Positions 8,859 to 17,974 of a DNA stretch of 64,000 nt are shown piece after piece (position 1 is the first letter of the stretch; the number at the start of each line of letters is the position of its first letter). Made by a program: the position numbers and the translations under genes. The stretch is from NCBI RefSeq assembly GCF_050589685.1, contig NZ_JBNGOS010000001.1, positions 186,001 to 250,000 of the forward strand, given 5' to 3'. The notes under the pieces are model-generated. The model searched no databases and was not told the DNA's origin. It saw only the letters and a program-made list of their open reading frames with translations. This DNA comes from Saccharicrinis sp050589685. GTDB taxonomy: Bacteria > Bacteroidota > Bacteroidia > Bacteroidales > Marinilabiliaceae.

Positions 8859-9584
8859 TTATAAAGGTAGCACTCGAATATTACGGTATTTAACCATCAT
8901 AACAGAACCATTATGAACTTGAAAACCTATTGCTCCTTTTACAGATGCATTAGGGTCTTCATCCATATAGTCAATGATTTTTATGCCATTTAACCAATAT
9001 TCTATACGGTTTCCAAGTGCACGAATCGTCATACGGTTCCAGTCCCCAGAATTATATACCTCATTAATAATCTCTTTATCTGGAAAAATACGCAAGCTTG
9101 GACGAGCGTACCAATCACCAAGAGTACCCCGCATGTTTCTTTTTCCTGGGCGATGATAGCCAGCATCAAATTCATACCCCGAGGCTGCTTCATAAGATAC
9201 ATTGCGTTTCTTTTCCTTAAACAGAAAAGAATTAGCTCTAAAATACACCCCTGTATTACGAGATTCATCACCTGTTAACTTCATTTCACAAGTAAACTCA
9301 AAATCACTAAAATGCTGTTTCGTATAAATCCATTCAGGAGCATCTAAGGCTATATCACCTGTATTTGCTACAATGGTAATACCATCTAGAGCCCAATGCT
9401 CAGAGGGTACCTTCCAACCATCCAATGTGCCTCCTTGGAGCAGATCAATTACTGCTGAACCCTCAAACCTTGGTTCAATGGCTTGGTTTACTCCTTGAGA
9501 GTATGCCGAGGGCGATGGCATACACCAAACGAAGGATAATACTAGTGCCATATATTTAATTGAAAAATGCATAGGTTTTACCAT
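8859..9584 (-). CDS. DUF1080 (3-keto-disaccharide hydrolase-like) secreted protein
   Basis: A 241-residue exported protein with a signal at about 8-29. Residues about 45-240 form one concanavalin-like beta-sandwich with the DUF1080 pattern: LQGGTLDGWK at the start, then NTGVYFRAN, GYEFDAGYH, GDWNRMTIRALG, IEYWLNG and a closing GAIGFQVHNG. Domains of this type are annotated as 3-keto-disaccharide hydrolases or as sugar-binding lectin-like modules; which applies here cannot be decided from sequence. Its start codon lies inside the 3' end of the GH95 gene (7-base overlap), which implies translational coupling and a shared pathway role. Confidence 0.82.
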   Translation of the reverse strand: MVKPMHFSIKYMALVLSFVWCMPSPSAYSQGVNQAIEPRFEGSAVIDLLQGGTLDGWKVPSEHWALDGITIVANTGDIALDAPEWIYTKQHFSDFEFTCEMKLTGDESRNTGVYFRANSFLFKEKKRNVSYEAASGYEFDAGYHRPGKRNMRGTLGDWYARPSLRIFPDKEIINEVYNSGDWNRMTIRALGNRIEYWLNGIKIIDYMDEDPNASVKGAIGFQVHNGSVMMVKYRNIRVLPL

Positions 9585-11983
9585 TTTAATTGTATTGACT
9601 GTCCATCAGCTAAATCGATATATTTTTTCCTACCCTTATATTCCAAGGTCGTTTTTCCTCCTTTTTTAGCCAATATTTCTACTTTATCTAATTTCCCTTT
9701 ACTCCATACCATTGATACCTCAAAACCACCTCGGGCACATAGGCCTTTTACCGAGCCCTCGCTCCAAATATCAGGCAAGGCAGGTAGTAAATGAATGTAA
9801 CCTTTATGCGATTGTAATAACATTTCTACAACCCCCGCAGCTCCACCAAAGTTTCCATCAATTTGAAAAGGAGGATGCGCATCTAATAGATTTGGATAGG
9901 TACCACCTCCCTTGCTATAATTAGTATATAAGCCAGATGGCTCAACATAATGAAGTAAGGTACGGTACATTTTATATGCATGGTTTCCATCCTGCAGTCG
10001 TGCCCATAGGTTGATCCTCCAACCTTTTGACCAACCAGTTGATTCATCCCCTTTAATGTCAAGTGTTTTTCTACATGCTGTGGCTAATTCAGGAGTCAAT
10101 TCAGTAGTAATATGAGTGCCTGGATGCAAACCAAATAAATGAGATTGATGTCTGTGCTGGGAATCGGCATCCTTCCAGTCGTGATACCATTCCTGCAAAT
10201 TACCTTTTTTCCCAATCTTGTATGGAAGCATTTTTTCTAATGCCTGTTCTAACTCTACCCTAAGATCGCCATCAATATTCAATATTTTCGAGGCTTCTAT
10301 TAGTTGAAGAAAGCTCTCACGAATCATGGCCAAATCAGCTGCACCTCCATACAAAGTATGTCCTTTATAGCCATCATTGGTTAAGTAAGTATTTTCAGGC
10401 GACGTTGCAGGCGATGTAATAAGCTTACCATCTTTATCTTCAATCATCCAGTTTAAACAAAATTCAGCTGAGCCTTTCATTAATGGATAGGCTTCGTTTT
10501 TTAGAAAATCCTGGTCTTGTGTAAATTGGTAATGCTCCCAAAGATGGGTCACCAACCAAGTTCCGCTCATGTTCCAATTGGCCCACTGTGGACTTCCTTT
10601 ACCAAAGTCGCCCACTGGATTACTCATAGCCCATATGTCAGAGGTATGACAAGCGGCCCAACCCTTATCAACACCATAAAATGTTTTGGCTGTTACAGCT
10701 CCGGTTTGTGAAAGGTTTTTGATGTATGAAAACAAAGGTGTATGCAATTCTGAGAGGTTGGCTGTTTCAGCCATCCAGTAATTTTCTTCCACATTAATAT
10801 TCATGGTATAATTGCTGCACCATGGAGGTTGCAGATAAGGGTTCCAAATACCTTGAAGTGTGGCAGGAACACCTTTGGTGCGTGAACTTGAAATCAGCAA
10901 ATAACGACCATATTGAAAATATAACACTTCTAAGTTTTTATCTTCAGCTCCATGAAAATATCTTTTTAAGCGTTCGTCGGTTGGGATATTGGGTGCTGTT
11001 GTTTCACCTAAATTCAGGTTTACACGACTAAACAAGCCCTGATAATCAACAAGGTGTACTGTTTTAATTTCGTCAAAGTTCTTTTTAATAGCTAAGGACA
11101 ACTGTTGATTTGTAATTGCCTTATTATCTACACCTTCTTTTGCAGGATCTTTATCAAACCCATTAAAGCTGGTAGCTATAGAAAGGTATAATATAGCTTC
11201 ATTAGCTCCAGTAACAATAAGCGAACTATCCGTATAACTTACCTCACCCCCTAGATTTTTTATTTTTATATAAGATGAAAAACGAGTTCCACGATCCTCA
11301 TCGAAACGAATAGGATCCTTTACATACTTCTGGATATTATGTGCAACATAGTATGGTGCATATCCGTCGGCTTTAAAAATATTATTTTCAACTACTGTTT
11401 TATATTTCAATAAACTATTAAACTTTACCCTGAAGTTAAGTGCCGATTCTTTATCTGTTGTTAGTTTTACCGCCATAATTTGATGGGGATGTGATATTAA
11501 ATATTCACGTGTAAAAGTTACACCATCCACTTGGTAAGTTACTTTAGAAACAGCATTGTTAATATCTAATTCTCGGTAATATTTTTCAGCATTCTTCTGA
11601 TGATCAAAATCGATAAACAAAGTCCCTAAAGGTGCATACGACTCTGTAAATTTACCCTGAACATTGCGATTCAATTTATCAGCCAGTTCATAATCTTCAT
11701 TTGCCAAAGCTTCTCTAATTTGAGGAATAAAATTATGGGCATCTGGATTCATATTCGGATTAACAGGCTCACCGGACCAAAGAGTAGCATCGTTTAAGTA
11801 TATTTTATCAGATACGACTCCTCCAAAAACAGAAGCACCCATTTTACCATTTCCGAGCACAAAACTTTCCTCGAAACATGTGGCCGGTTTATCAAACCAG
11901 AGTTTGGTTGGAGATTGAGCTACCATACTATGGACCAATAGCATACAAAGCACAGTAACTAAGGTGTGGTGTAATCTTTTCAT
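9578..11983 (-). CDS. GH95 alpha-L-fucosidase
   Basis: I place the start at 11983, the tenth codon of a longer frame opening at 12010. It gives a clean signal peptide (MKRLHHTLVTVLCMLL...VAQ) and overlaps the stop of the preceding gene by four bases (ATGA). The mature protein begins with the GH95 sandwich (SPTKLWFDKPA, VLGNGKMGASVFGG) and continues into the helical barrel. Counted from 11983, the expected catalytic set is complete: Asn pair N395 and N397 in TMNINVEENYW, acid E530 in ATSPENTY, and D709 in FQIDGNFGG. Family members invert alpha-1,2-linked L-fucose and sometimes L-galactose. Length of about 800 residues is typical. This is the more canonical of the two GH95 enzymes here. Confidence 0.92.
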   Translation of the reverse strand: MKRLHHTLVTVLCMLLVHSMVAQSPTKLWFDKPATCFEESFVLGNGKMGASVFGGVVSDKIYLNDATLWSGEPVNPNMNPDAHNFIPQIREALANEDYELADKLNRNVQGKFTESYAPLGTLFIDFDHQKNAEKYYRELDINNAVSKVTYQVDGVTFTREYLISHPHQIMAVKLTTDKESALNFRVKFNSLLKYKTVVENNIFKADGYAPYYVAHNIQKYVKDPIRFDEDRGTRFSSYIKIKNLGGEVSYTDSSLIVTGANEAILYLSIATSFNGFDKDPAKEGVDNKAITNQQLSLAIKKNFDEIKTVHLVDYQGLFSRVNLNLGETTAPNIPTDERLKRYFHGAEDKNLEVLYFQYGRYLLISSSRTKGVPATLQGIWNPYLQPPWCSNYTMNINVEENYWMAETANLSELHTPLFSYIKNLSQTGAVTAKTFYGVDKGWAACHTSDIWAMSNPVGDFGKGSPQWANWNMSGTWLVTHLWEHYQFTQDQDFLKNEAYPLMKGSAEFCLNWMIEDKDGKLITSPATSPENTYLTNDGYKGHTLYGGAADLAMIRESFLQLIEASKILNIDGDLRVELEQALEKMLPYKIGKKGNLQEWYHDWKDADSQHRHQSHLFGLHPGTHITTELTPELATACRKTLDIKGDESTGWSKGWRINLWARLQDGNHAYKMYRTLLHYVEPSGLYTNYSKGGGTYPNLLDAHPPFQIDGNFGGAAGVVEMLLQSHKGYIHLLPALPDIWSEGSVKGLCARGGFEVSMVWSKGKLDKVEILAKKGGKTTLEYKGRKKYIDLADGQSIQLKW

Positions 11984-13806
11984 TTTAATGCTTTTAGAAG
12001 TATAACCCAATCCTGATCTGTAGTATTAGGAGGATTTCCTAAGAAAATTTCTGTAGAGCCACCCTTTATTACTGAAAGTTCATCGTTAATTATATCACCA
12101 GTACGCGGATTATACCATTGTACTGTAAACTCTTTATCGTTTGCTCCCGACAAATCGACCATGGCTTGGCCTCCATTTTTTAAATAGAATAGATAAGTCT
12201 CCCCTTCATTTGCCATTGCCCAGTTATTATCCCCAACAATTAAAGTATCATTAGGAATCATATTTACCATCTCTTTTGCGAAATAAGTATTTACAAAAAC
12301 TGAAGCATACCCAAGCGTTTGCCAAACATCTTCGTAAGTAGTATAGTCTATGTGTTTAACATCATCATTTCCGGCATAGTACTCCATATGTCCTCCAGCT
12401 AATATAGCACCCCAAACAACTTCTTTACGTAAAGTAGACACCAAATCGTTAGGTCGTTTTCCATACCACGGTTCATCAACTGACACCACCCATTTATGGC
12501 CACTTTTGGCACTTAAATCATACCATTTCTTCACCTCATCATGGTTAGACAGCATATTGGGTTTACGTTTCGTTTTATACAAATACGTTTGAAGACTCGG
12601 TCCTGTATAATTCTTAAAACCGATAAGTCGTGGATAGATATTATCAAAGACACCTGCTGGACCATTATGAATAGAAATAGCATCGTTATAATAAGTTAAG
12701 GCTCTAACACGCGTAGCAAACTCTTCTCTTTGAGCATCTGTATTGGGCTTTTCGAAGCCTGATCCTTTTGCTTGATTTTCTTCACCTATATTCCAAGTAA
12801 TAGCCATATGGTGACCAAAGCGAGCAACGAGTTCTCTATAAAAAATTTTGCGTGCATTAGTAAACGTCCCTTTCTCATCCAGAGATTCAAAATAATTGGT
12901 GTTTTCTGATTCTGAAAGCTGAAAATGAACCATCAAACCCATTCTATCAAAATGTGTAAAGAGCACCTCCCACTGGGCTAGTTTCGATACATCATAAATA
13001 TCAACGCTATCGGCAGCTATCCATGGCCAGGCTTCTCTGCCATCGCCATAAGCATTCATAGCTAAAAAATAATGTGAGTTCACTCCAAATGATGATAAAT
13101 AGTTTACCATCCCAATAATTCCCTTACCTAAACCTTCTTTCCAAGTAGGATCACCCTCTTTCCAATCTTTAACATTAGCAGTATATAAATCATTTTCATG
13201 ACCAGGCGTACCATCAAACTCACCATACTCTAAGAGTACCTCTGGGCTATTAGCTCCATATTTTATAAAATAATCTCCATCGGCAAAACGCAAATAATGT
13301 TCTCCCACATATTCCAGTTTTCCCTTAGAACGAAAATCTTTACCTGATTTGTCCTGTTTGCCAATGATAAAAGTTCCTGTTTCACCATCCGGATAAGTTC
13401 CGCCGATTCCTCCAGAAAGGTTTGCTGCCACATTATTACCGGTAACAAAACTTGTTTTGTAGGACCATTCACCTTCTTCACCTCCCGTAAAGCGAGCTTT
13501 CCATTTATTACCAATGGATGCTGAAGTATTTTCAGCGTTACCATCGGCATCGAAGAAACCAGGTACCTTATAAACTTTACCACTCGGAGCAGTAAAAGTC
13601 ACATCTAATCTGTAATTCCTAAAAGTTACGGAAGACTCACCCACTTGCGGTCCATCAAAAACAACTTCTATACGATGCCACTTTTTAAAGCTGTCATCTG
13701 CATTCTTATCCCCAACTATTATAGCAGAGGACGATGTACAAGCCAAGGTGAAAAACATAGCTAAAAGAGTAAATAATGCGACTTGATACCTTTGTTTATA
13801 TTTCAT
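11980..13806 (-). CDS. DUF5060-containing putative glycoside hydrolase, lipoprotein
   Basis: A 608-residue protein with lipobox LAC at C23. Residues about 43-150 match the DUF5060 beta-sandwich (HRIEVVFDGPQVG, DGNAENT, GEWSYKTSF). Residues about 165-500 form a TIM barrel with FIKYGANSPE, a W-N-I-G-E-E strand end (E342/E343) and a WVVSVDEPWYG strand end (D444/E445), a pair consistent with a retaining two-carboxylate mechanism. The last 90 residues resemble the small beta-domain often called the putative collagen-binding domain. Proteins of this build occur in several GH families of marine Bacteroidota; I cannot name the family. It overlaps the downstream GH95 gene by four bases, so the two are probably translated together and may act one after the other. 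Confidence 0.75.
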   Translation of the reverse strand: MKYKQRYQVALFTLLAMFFTLACTSSSAIIVGDKNADDSFKKWHRIEVVFDGPQVGESSVTFRNYRLDVTFTAPSGKVYKVPGFFDADGNAENTSASIGNKWKARFTGGEEGEWSYKTSFVTGNNVAANLSGGIGGTYPDGETGTFIIGKQDKSGKDFRSKGKLEYVGEHYLRFADGDYFIKYGANSPEVLLEYGEFDGTPGHENDLYTANVKDWKEGDPTWKEGLGKGIIGMVNYLSSFGVNSHYFLAMNAYGDGREAWPWIAADSVDIYDVSKLAQWEVLFTHFDRMGLMVHFQLSESENTNYFESLDEKGTFTNARKIFYRELVARFGHHMAITWNIGEENQAKGSGFEKPNTDAQREEFATRVRALTYYNDAISIHNGPAGVFDNIYPRLIGFKNYTGPSLQTYLYKTKRKPNMLSNHDEVKKWYDLSAKSGHKWVVSVDEPWYGKRPNDLVSTLRKEVVWGAILAGGHMEYYAGNDDVKHIDYTTYEDVWQTLGYASVFVNTYFAKEMVNMIPNDTLIVGDNNWAMANEGETYLFYLKNGGQAMVDLSGANDKEFTVQWYNPRTGDIINDELSVIKGGSTEIFLGNPPNTTDQDWVILLKALK

Positions 13807-13897
13807 TTGTTTATGGTTTGAGCAATCATCTAAATCACAATTATGGTAATAAGTACAACCATTATTTTGTGTTTATATATCCAGTTCTAATAATTAG

Positions 13898-15451
13898 CTA
13901 GTGAATAGTTTTTGCATTTAAAGCTTTTTTTCGGGCCCAGTTTGCCTCATTTCTGTCTGCAATTTCCTGACTGATTTTAATTGCTGAATTTGGATCCATC
14001 AGCTTTAGCATTTTTTCATCAGGGCCTCCTCCAAACTGTTTCCAGTAGGATTCTTTCATGGGGTTTATTTTTGGTCCTATCAGATTTTCATTGATAAGAT
14101 AAGATTGAACATCGTCCCACCACTGGTCGTAAATAGCACGTAACTCGGCAACTACCTCAGGATGCTTTTCGAAGACATTATTATTTTCACCAACATCAGG
14201 TTTTATTTCGTAAAGCTCAGTATTGTTTACTAACGAGAACTGGGAATTCTGAATGGCCGATCTACGGTATTTACTTTTAGACGCATTTCCCTGAGCCCAA
14301 TTACCAAAATGATGAATAAGGGTACGATCAGCCCACTCAGATTGAGGATTTTGAAGTATAGGCAACAAACTTCGTCCTTCAACTTGTTGCATAACTTGTG
14401 GAGATAACTCTGCCCCTACGATTTCTGCAAAAGTGGGAAAAATATCCAGGTGGGCACTCAAAGCATCTGTCTCTATACCTTCTGGTATACCACCATCTGG
14501 CCAACGAAAAAAACAAGGAACACGCGTGCCACCCTGATATGGAGAACCCTTACCCTCTCGCATCCCTGCATTGTAGATTGGCACCCCCTTAGTTCCACCA
14601 TTATCTGATCCCATAAAGATTACCATTGTATTATTAGCTATACCCCACTCTTCAAGTTGAGTCAACAATTGACCAAAATTGGTATCAATATTCTCTAACA
14701 TGCCATAAAACTTGGCTAAATTATCGTTCAATTTAGGATGACCTAGATATTGCTGATAATACTCGTAGGGTAAAACAAATGGACCATGCGGTGCATTTAG
14801 GGGGAGATAAGCAAAAAAAGGCTTACCAGCCCGGCGTTGTTCATCCATCCATTTGGTAGCTTGATCGAAAAAAAGATCGGTACAATATCCCGTAGCTTTC
14901 TCCCATGTGCCGTTGTGCCATAAAGCTGGATTGATATTACTATTGTTAGGAGCATCGCCACAGGAACCGGTAAAAGTTTGGCCAATACCACCACCGCCAT
15001 GAATATAAACCTCATCAAATCCTCTTTTTTCTGGAAGATAAGCCTCCTCATCACCAAGATGCCATTTCCCAAATATACCTGTGGCATAACCCGCACTCCT
15101 AAGCATATCAGAAAGTGTAAATGTTTCTAAGCTCATTCGTTCTCGCTCAAAAACGGTATGAGTTACACCATTCTTAAACTCATGTCGTCCGCTCAATAGT
15201 GCAGCACGAGTTGGTGCACACTTAGGACTTACATGAAATTGTGTCAGAAGCAAACTCTTCTCTTTAAAAGCATCAACTACCGGAGTTTTAATGATTGGAC
15301 TCCCCAGACAAGCATAATCGCCATAACCTGCATCATCAGGCATAATCAATATAATATTGGGTTGATTTGACTTAAACCTAGCATTAGTGCATGACACCAT
15401 AAATGCTGATACGAATATTAACAAGGTAATTTTAACAAGGTAGTATTTCAT
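13898..15451 (-). CDS. S1-type formylglycine sulfatase, lipoprotein
   Basis: I prefer the start at 15451 (codon 16 of the longer frame from 15496), because it gives a normal lipoprotein signal ending MVSC. The metal-binding start NIILIMPDDAGYGDY and the maturation motif C-A-P-T-R (C78 counted from 15451) define a type I arylsulfatase; the Cys becomes formylglycine. GKWHLG, APHGPF and an SDNGGT segment complete the active site. The C-terminal region carries the usual tetra-stranded sheet subdomain. It is closely related to the sulfatase at 19905-21383 over the whole core (shared FKNGVTHT, GKWHLGDEE, GGIGQT). The likely substrate is sulfated fucose; position specificity cannot be read from sequence. 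Confidence 0.93.
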   Translation of the reverse strand: MKYYLVKITLLIFVSAFMVSCTNARFKSNQPNIILIMPDDAGYGDYACLGSPIIKTPVVDAFKEKSLLLTQFHVSPKCAPTRAALLSGRHEFKNGVTHTVFERERMSLETFTLSDMLRSAGYATGIFGKWHLGDEEAYLPEKRGFDEVYIHGGGGIGQTFTGSCGDAPNNSNINPALWHNGTWEKATGYCTDLFFDQATKWMDEQRRAGKPFFAYLPLNAPHGPFVLPYEYYQQYLGHPKLNDNLAKFYGMLENIDTNFGQLLTQLEEWGIANNTMVIFMGSDNGGTKGVPIYNAGMREGKGSPYQGGTRVPCFFRWPDGGIPEGIETDALSAHLDIFPTFAEIVGAELSPQVMQQVEGRSLLPILQNPQSEWADRTLIHHFGNWAQGNASKSKYRRSAIQNSQFSLVNNTELYEIKPDVGENNNVFEKHPEVVAELRAIYDQWWDDVQSYLINENLIGPKINPMKESYWKQFGGGPDEKMLKLMDPNSAIKISQEIADRNEANWARKKALNAKTIH

Positions 15452-15567
15452 ATATAAAAGGGTTCTTACAAAGACACTAAGACACAATGAAAACATACTT
15501 ATTTCCCTTGCATCTAAGCTCTTTATTATGATTATTAGTTTTTTATTTAGTAGATACTCACCATTAG

Positions 15568-17952
15568 CTATTTAATTTGAATTGATAAGTCGATATTTTG
15601 CTGCTCCCGAACTACTTTAAGTTTAAGTGGTGCAGACTGATTTGCTTTAACCAAATTTATAAATTGACCTACTTTATCCACTTTTTGTCCATTAACGCTT
15701 AAAATTAAATCGCCTTCGGCAAAGCCTAATTGGGCAGCTTGCGAACCTTTAGGAACTGTAGTAAGCGCAATACCACCATCTTCTTTTGAAACGCCATAAG
15801 CCGAAAATTCCATCCCAACTAAACCATTTATAGTTGCACCCATCCAAGTTGTAGCTTTGGGTGTGCCTTTCTTTGTATTCTTTCTATCCAAAGAACCTAA
15901 TTCTCCTAAAACAGGTATTTGGGGCGTACGAGCAATAGCCTTAAGCGAAGTCTTTTTCACTCCAAACTGGTCCATCGGAAAGTTTTTAAAACCAATATCG
16001 AAAGCAGGTGAGCCTTCTTTTACACGAAAATCGCCATTTTCAGGATCGACAAACATTGGATCGGCCAATATAGAGTTTTCACCCCAACCAAACTTTTGCG
16101 TTAACTCAGAATTAAAAACAAGATTACTGTCAACACGTTTTCCCGGATTCTTTTCTGTGGGTACTTTTACTCCTTTATATTTATACATAAAGATATTAGA
16201 ATAGACCTCATCATTACTATTGGCATACCATACGTGAGGATGAAAAGTGTTATTTACTGTGATATTATTCCAAGCTTTACGACGAAATCCTTCACGTAAT
16301 TTTAAGCCTCCAGATAACATCAAGTTATTATAAATATCATAATTAGTTGATCCATCATCCAAATCAATATCCCAACCATGGTCACATCGCCAACGACTAT
16401 CGCGAATAATTGTTGTTTCTGTAGCATCCAGAAATGGCAAGTTCGGATCCTCATCTATCATCTCTTGAGAATAGTTACGGTTTTTGTGCCAGAAACGGTC
16501 ACGACCCCAAGAGTTAAAGGAACCATGGTCGTGAGTTTCCTGCACTGTTTCAAATACATCACAACGCTCAATCAAATGACCTCCCCAAGTACCTTCGCTA
16601 ATATTAATACCCGAACGAGCACAATCGTAAATTGAAGCATCACGAACCGTAATATTCTTAGCCATTGAAATTTGCACCCCAGCTGGTTGACGCTCTACAC
16701 GACCAATACCATGAATTAAACAATCTTCTACTATACCTTTTGCTGGATAGTTATTGGTTTTTGGTCCTGGTGTACGGTCTATTTTAGATAAATCATTCGT
16801 CTCATTATATTCAAAAAGAGGATCACGCACTGCATTAGGGTCACCCACAAAACAAACACCACTTGCACCAGTATCGTGAATATGGCATCCTTTTACCAAG
16901 GTATTTCTATTGTAATTATTCACAAAAATGGCGTTTCCACCTACCTGATCAAATTCCATATCTAAAATTTGAATATTTTCTGTACCAGTAAGCATAAAGG
17001 CGCCTCCTCGATATATAGCCCAATCAGAACGTAATAACTGCTCTTTACAATCCATAAAAGTACGTGCAGCATGTTTTACTACAAAGCCTTGTAAAGTAAT
17101 GTACTTAACGGGTGATGCTTCTGTCCCCTGAAACTCAAGTAAGTGACTTAGGCGAACAACTTCAACCTTAGCTTTCGACAATTCTGTATTAGTTTCAGGC
17201 TTGTAATACAATACATTGGCCTCTGCATCATGAAACCACTCACCAGCAGCATCTAATTCTTCAAAAATATTTTCTACCATACGAAAATCTGAGTGCATAC
17301 CCATTTTTCTGTTATTTTGCCAACCTCCTTCGTAGCTTACCTCACCACTAGCATTTTTTCCGGTGATGATGTAATGATATCCGCCCCAGCGCTTGGTGTG
17401 CATAGCATGAATATATCCACCCTCAGGATTCTTCCACCCAGCCGCTCGTTCTTTTGAAAAAGCATCAGCTGCATATCCCTGGTAGGCATCTGTTTTTTTT
17501 GTAGCATCGTAGTTTGGATAACGAGCCATTCGTTGGTTTTTTCCATTCACAAATAGTTGATCGATGCTCAAGTTTTTGGGTGTGTTGGCCTGATAAATTC
17601 CATCAAGATAAGGTTTCCATGTAAGTTCGAGCATGGTTCCTCCACTTAGTACAGCGCCGCCTTCGTTAATGGCTTTATACAGTATTGGGTACTTCTCTGA
17701 TCCAGAATCTTTGGGTTCAAAAACCAGCGTTTCGCTTAAATAATACACACCATCTTGAACATGTATAGTTACGGACTCTTTACCTGCATATTTTTGAGCA
17801 GCATTTTTTGCAGCTAAAAGAGTAGCAAAAGGCTTCTTCTTTGTTCCTTTATTTGAATCTGATCCTTTAGTACTTACATATATATCAGCTGCCTGTGCAA
17901 CATTAAACACAAAAGCTATAAGAATTAGAGTACTCAGTTTATAAATATTCAT
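15568..17952 (-). CDS. right-handed beta-helix protein (probable GH141) with C-terminal PDZ domain
   Basis: A 794-residue secreted protein with a signal ending AQAA at about 22. The N-terminal strand DIYVSTKGSDSNKGT and the FATLLAAKNAA helix begin the parallel beta-helix, which runs to about residue 690 through repeated short turns (VKGCHIHDTGASGVCF, GIVEDCLIHGIG, SGINISEGTWG). Residues about 715-794 are a PDZ domain: GIALTTVPKGSQAAQLGF, then GDLILSVNGQKVDKVGQF. PDZ domains bind C-terminal peptides or exposed strands, so the enzyme may dock to another envelope protein; this is inference. GH141 is the best family guess because of fold and fucosidase context. It is more divergent than the other four beta-helix proteins here. 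It follows the GH29-like gene by 22 bases. Confidence 0.75.
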   Translation of the reverse strand: MNIYKLSTLILIAFVFNVAQAADIYVSTKGSDSNKGTKKKPFATLLAAKNAAQKYAGKESVTIHVQDGVYYLSETLVFEPKDSGSEKYPILYKAINEGGAVLSGGTMLELTWKPYLDGIYQANTPKNLSIDQLFVNGKNQRMARYPNYDATKKTDAYQGYAADAFSKERAAGWKNPEGGYIHAMHTKRWGGYHYIITGKNASGEVSYEGGWQNNRKMGMHSDFRMVENIFEELDAAGEWFHDAEANVLYYKPETNTELSKAKVEVVRLSHLLEFQGTEASPVKYITLQGFVVKHAARTFMDCKEQLLRSDWAIYRGGAFMLTGTENIQILDMEFDQVGGNAIFVNNYNRNTLVKGCHIHDTGASGVCFVGDPNAVRDPLFEYNETNDLSKIDRTPGPKTNNYPAKGIVEDCLIHGIGRVERQPAGVQISMAKNITVRDASIYDCARSGINISEGTWGGHLIERCDVFETVQETHDHGSFNSWGRDRFWHKNRNYSQEMIDEDPNLPFLDATETTIIRDSRWRCDHGWDIDLDDGSTNYDIYNNLMLSGGLKLREGFRRKAWNNITVNNTFHPHVWYANSNDEVYSNIFMYKYKGVKVPTEKNPGKRVDSNLVFNSELTQKFGWGENSILADPMFVDPENGDFRVKEGSPAFDIGFKNFPMDQFGVKKTSLKAIARTPQIPVLGELGSLDRKNTKKGTPKATTWMGATINGLVGMEFSAYGVSKEDGGIALTTVPKGSQAAQLGFAEGDLILSVNGQKVDKVGQFINLVKANQSAPLKLKVVREQQNIDLSIQIK

Positions 17953-17974
17953 ATTAATTATTTGTGGTTTTTTA

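Noticed and set aside
15452..15496. upstream start of the sulfatase at 15496
   Set aside because: The extra 15 residues add a second hydrophobic stretch before a complete lipoprotein signal; the start at 15451 explains the protein better.
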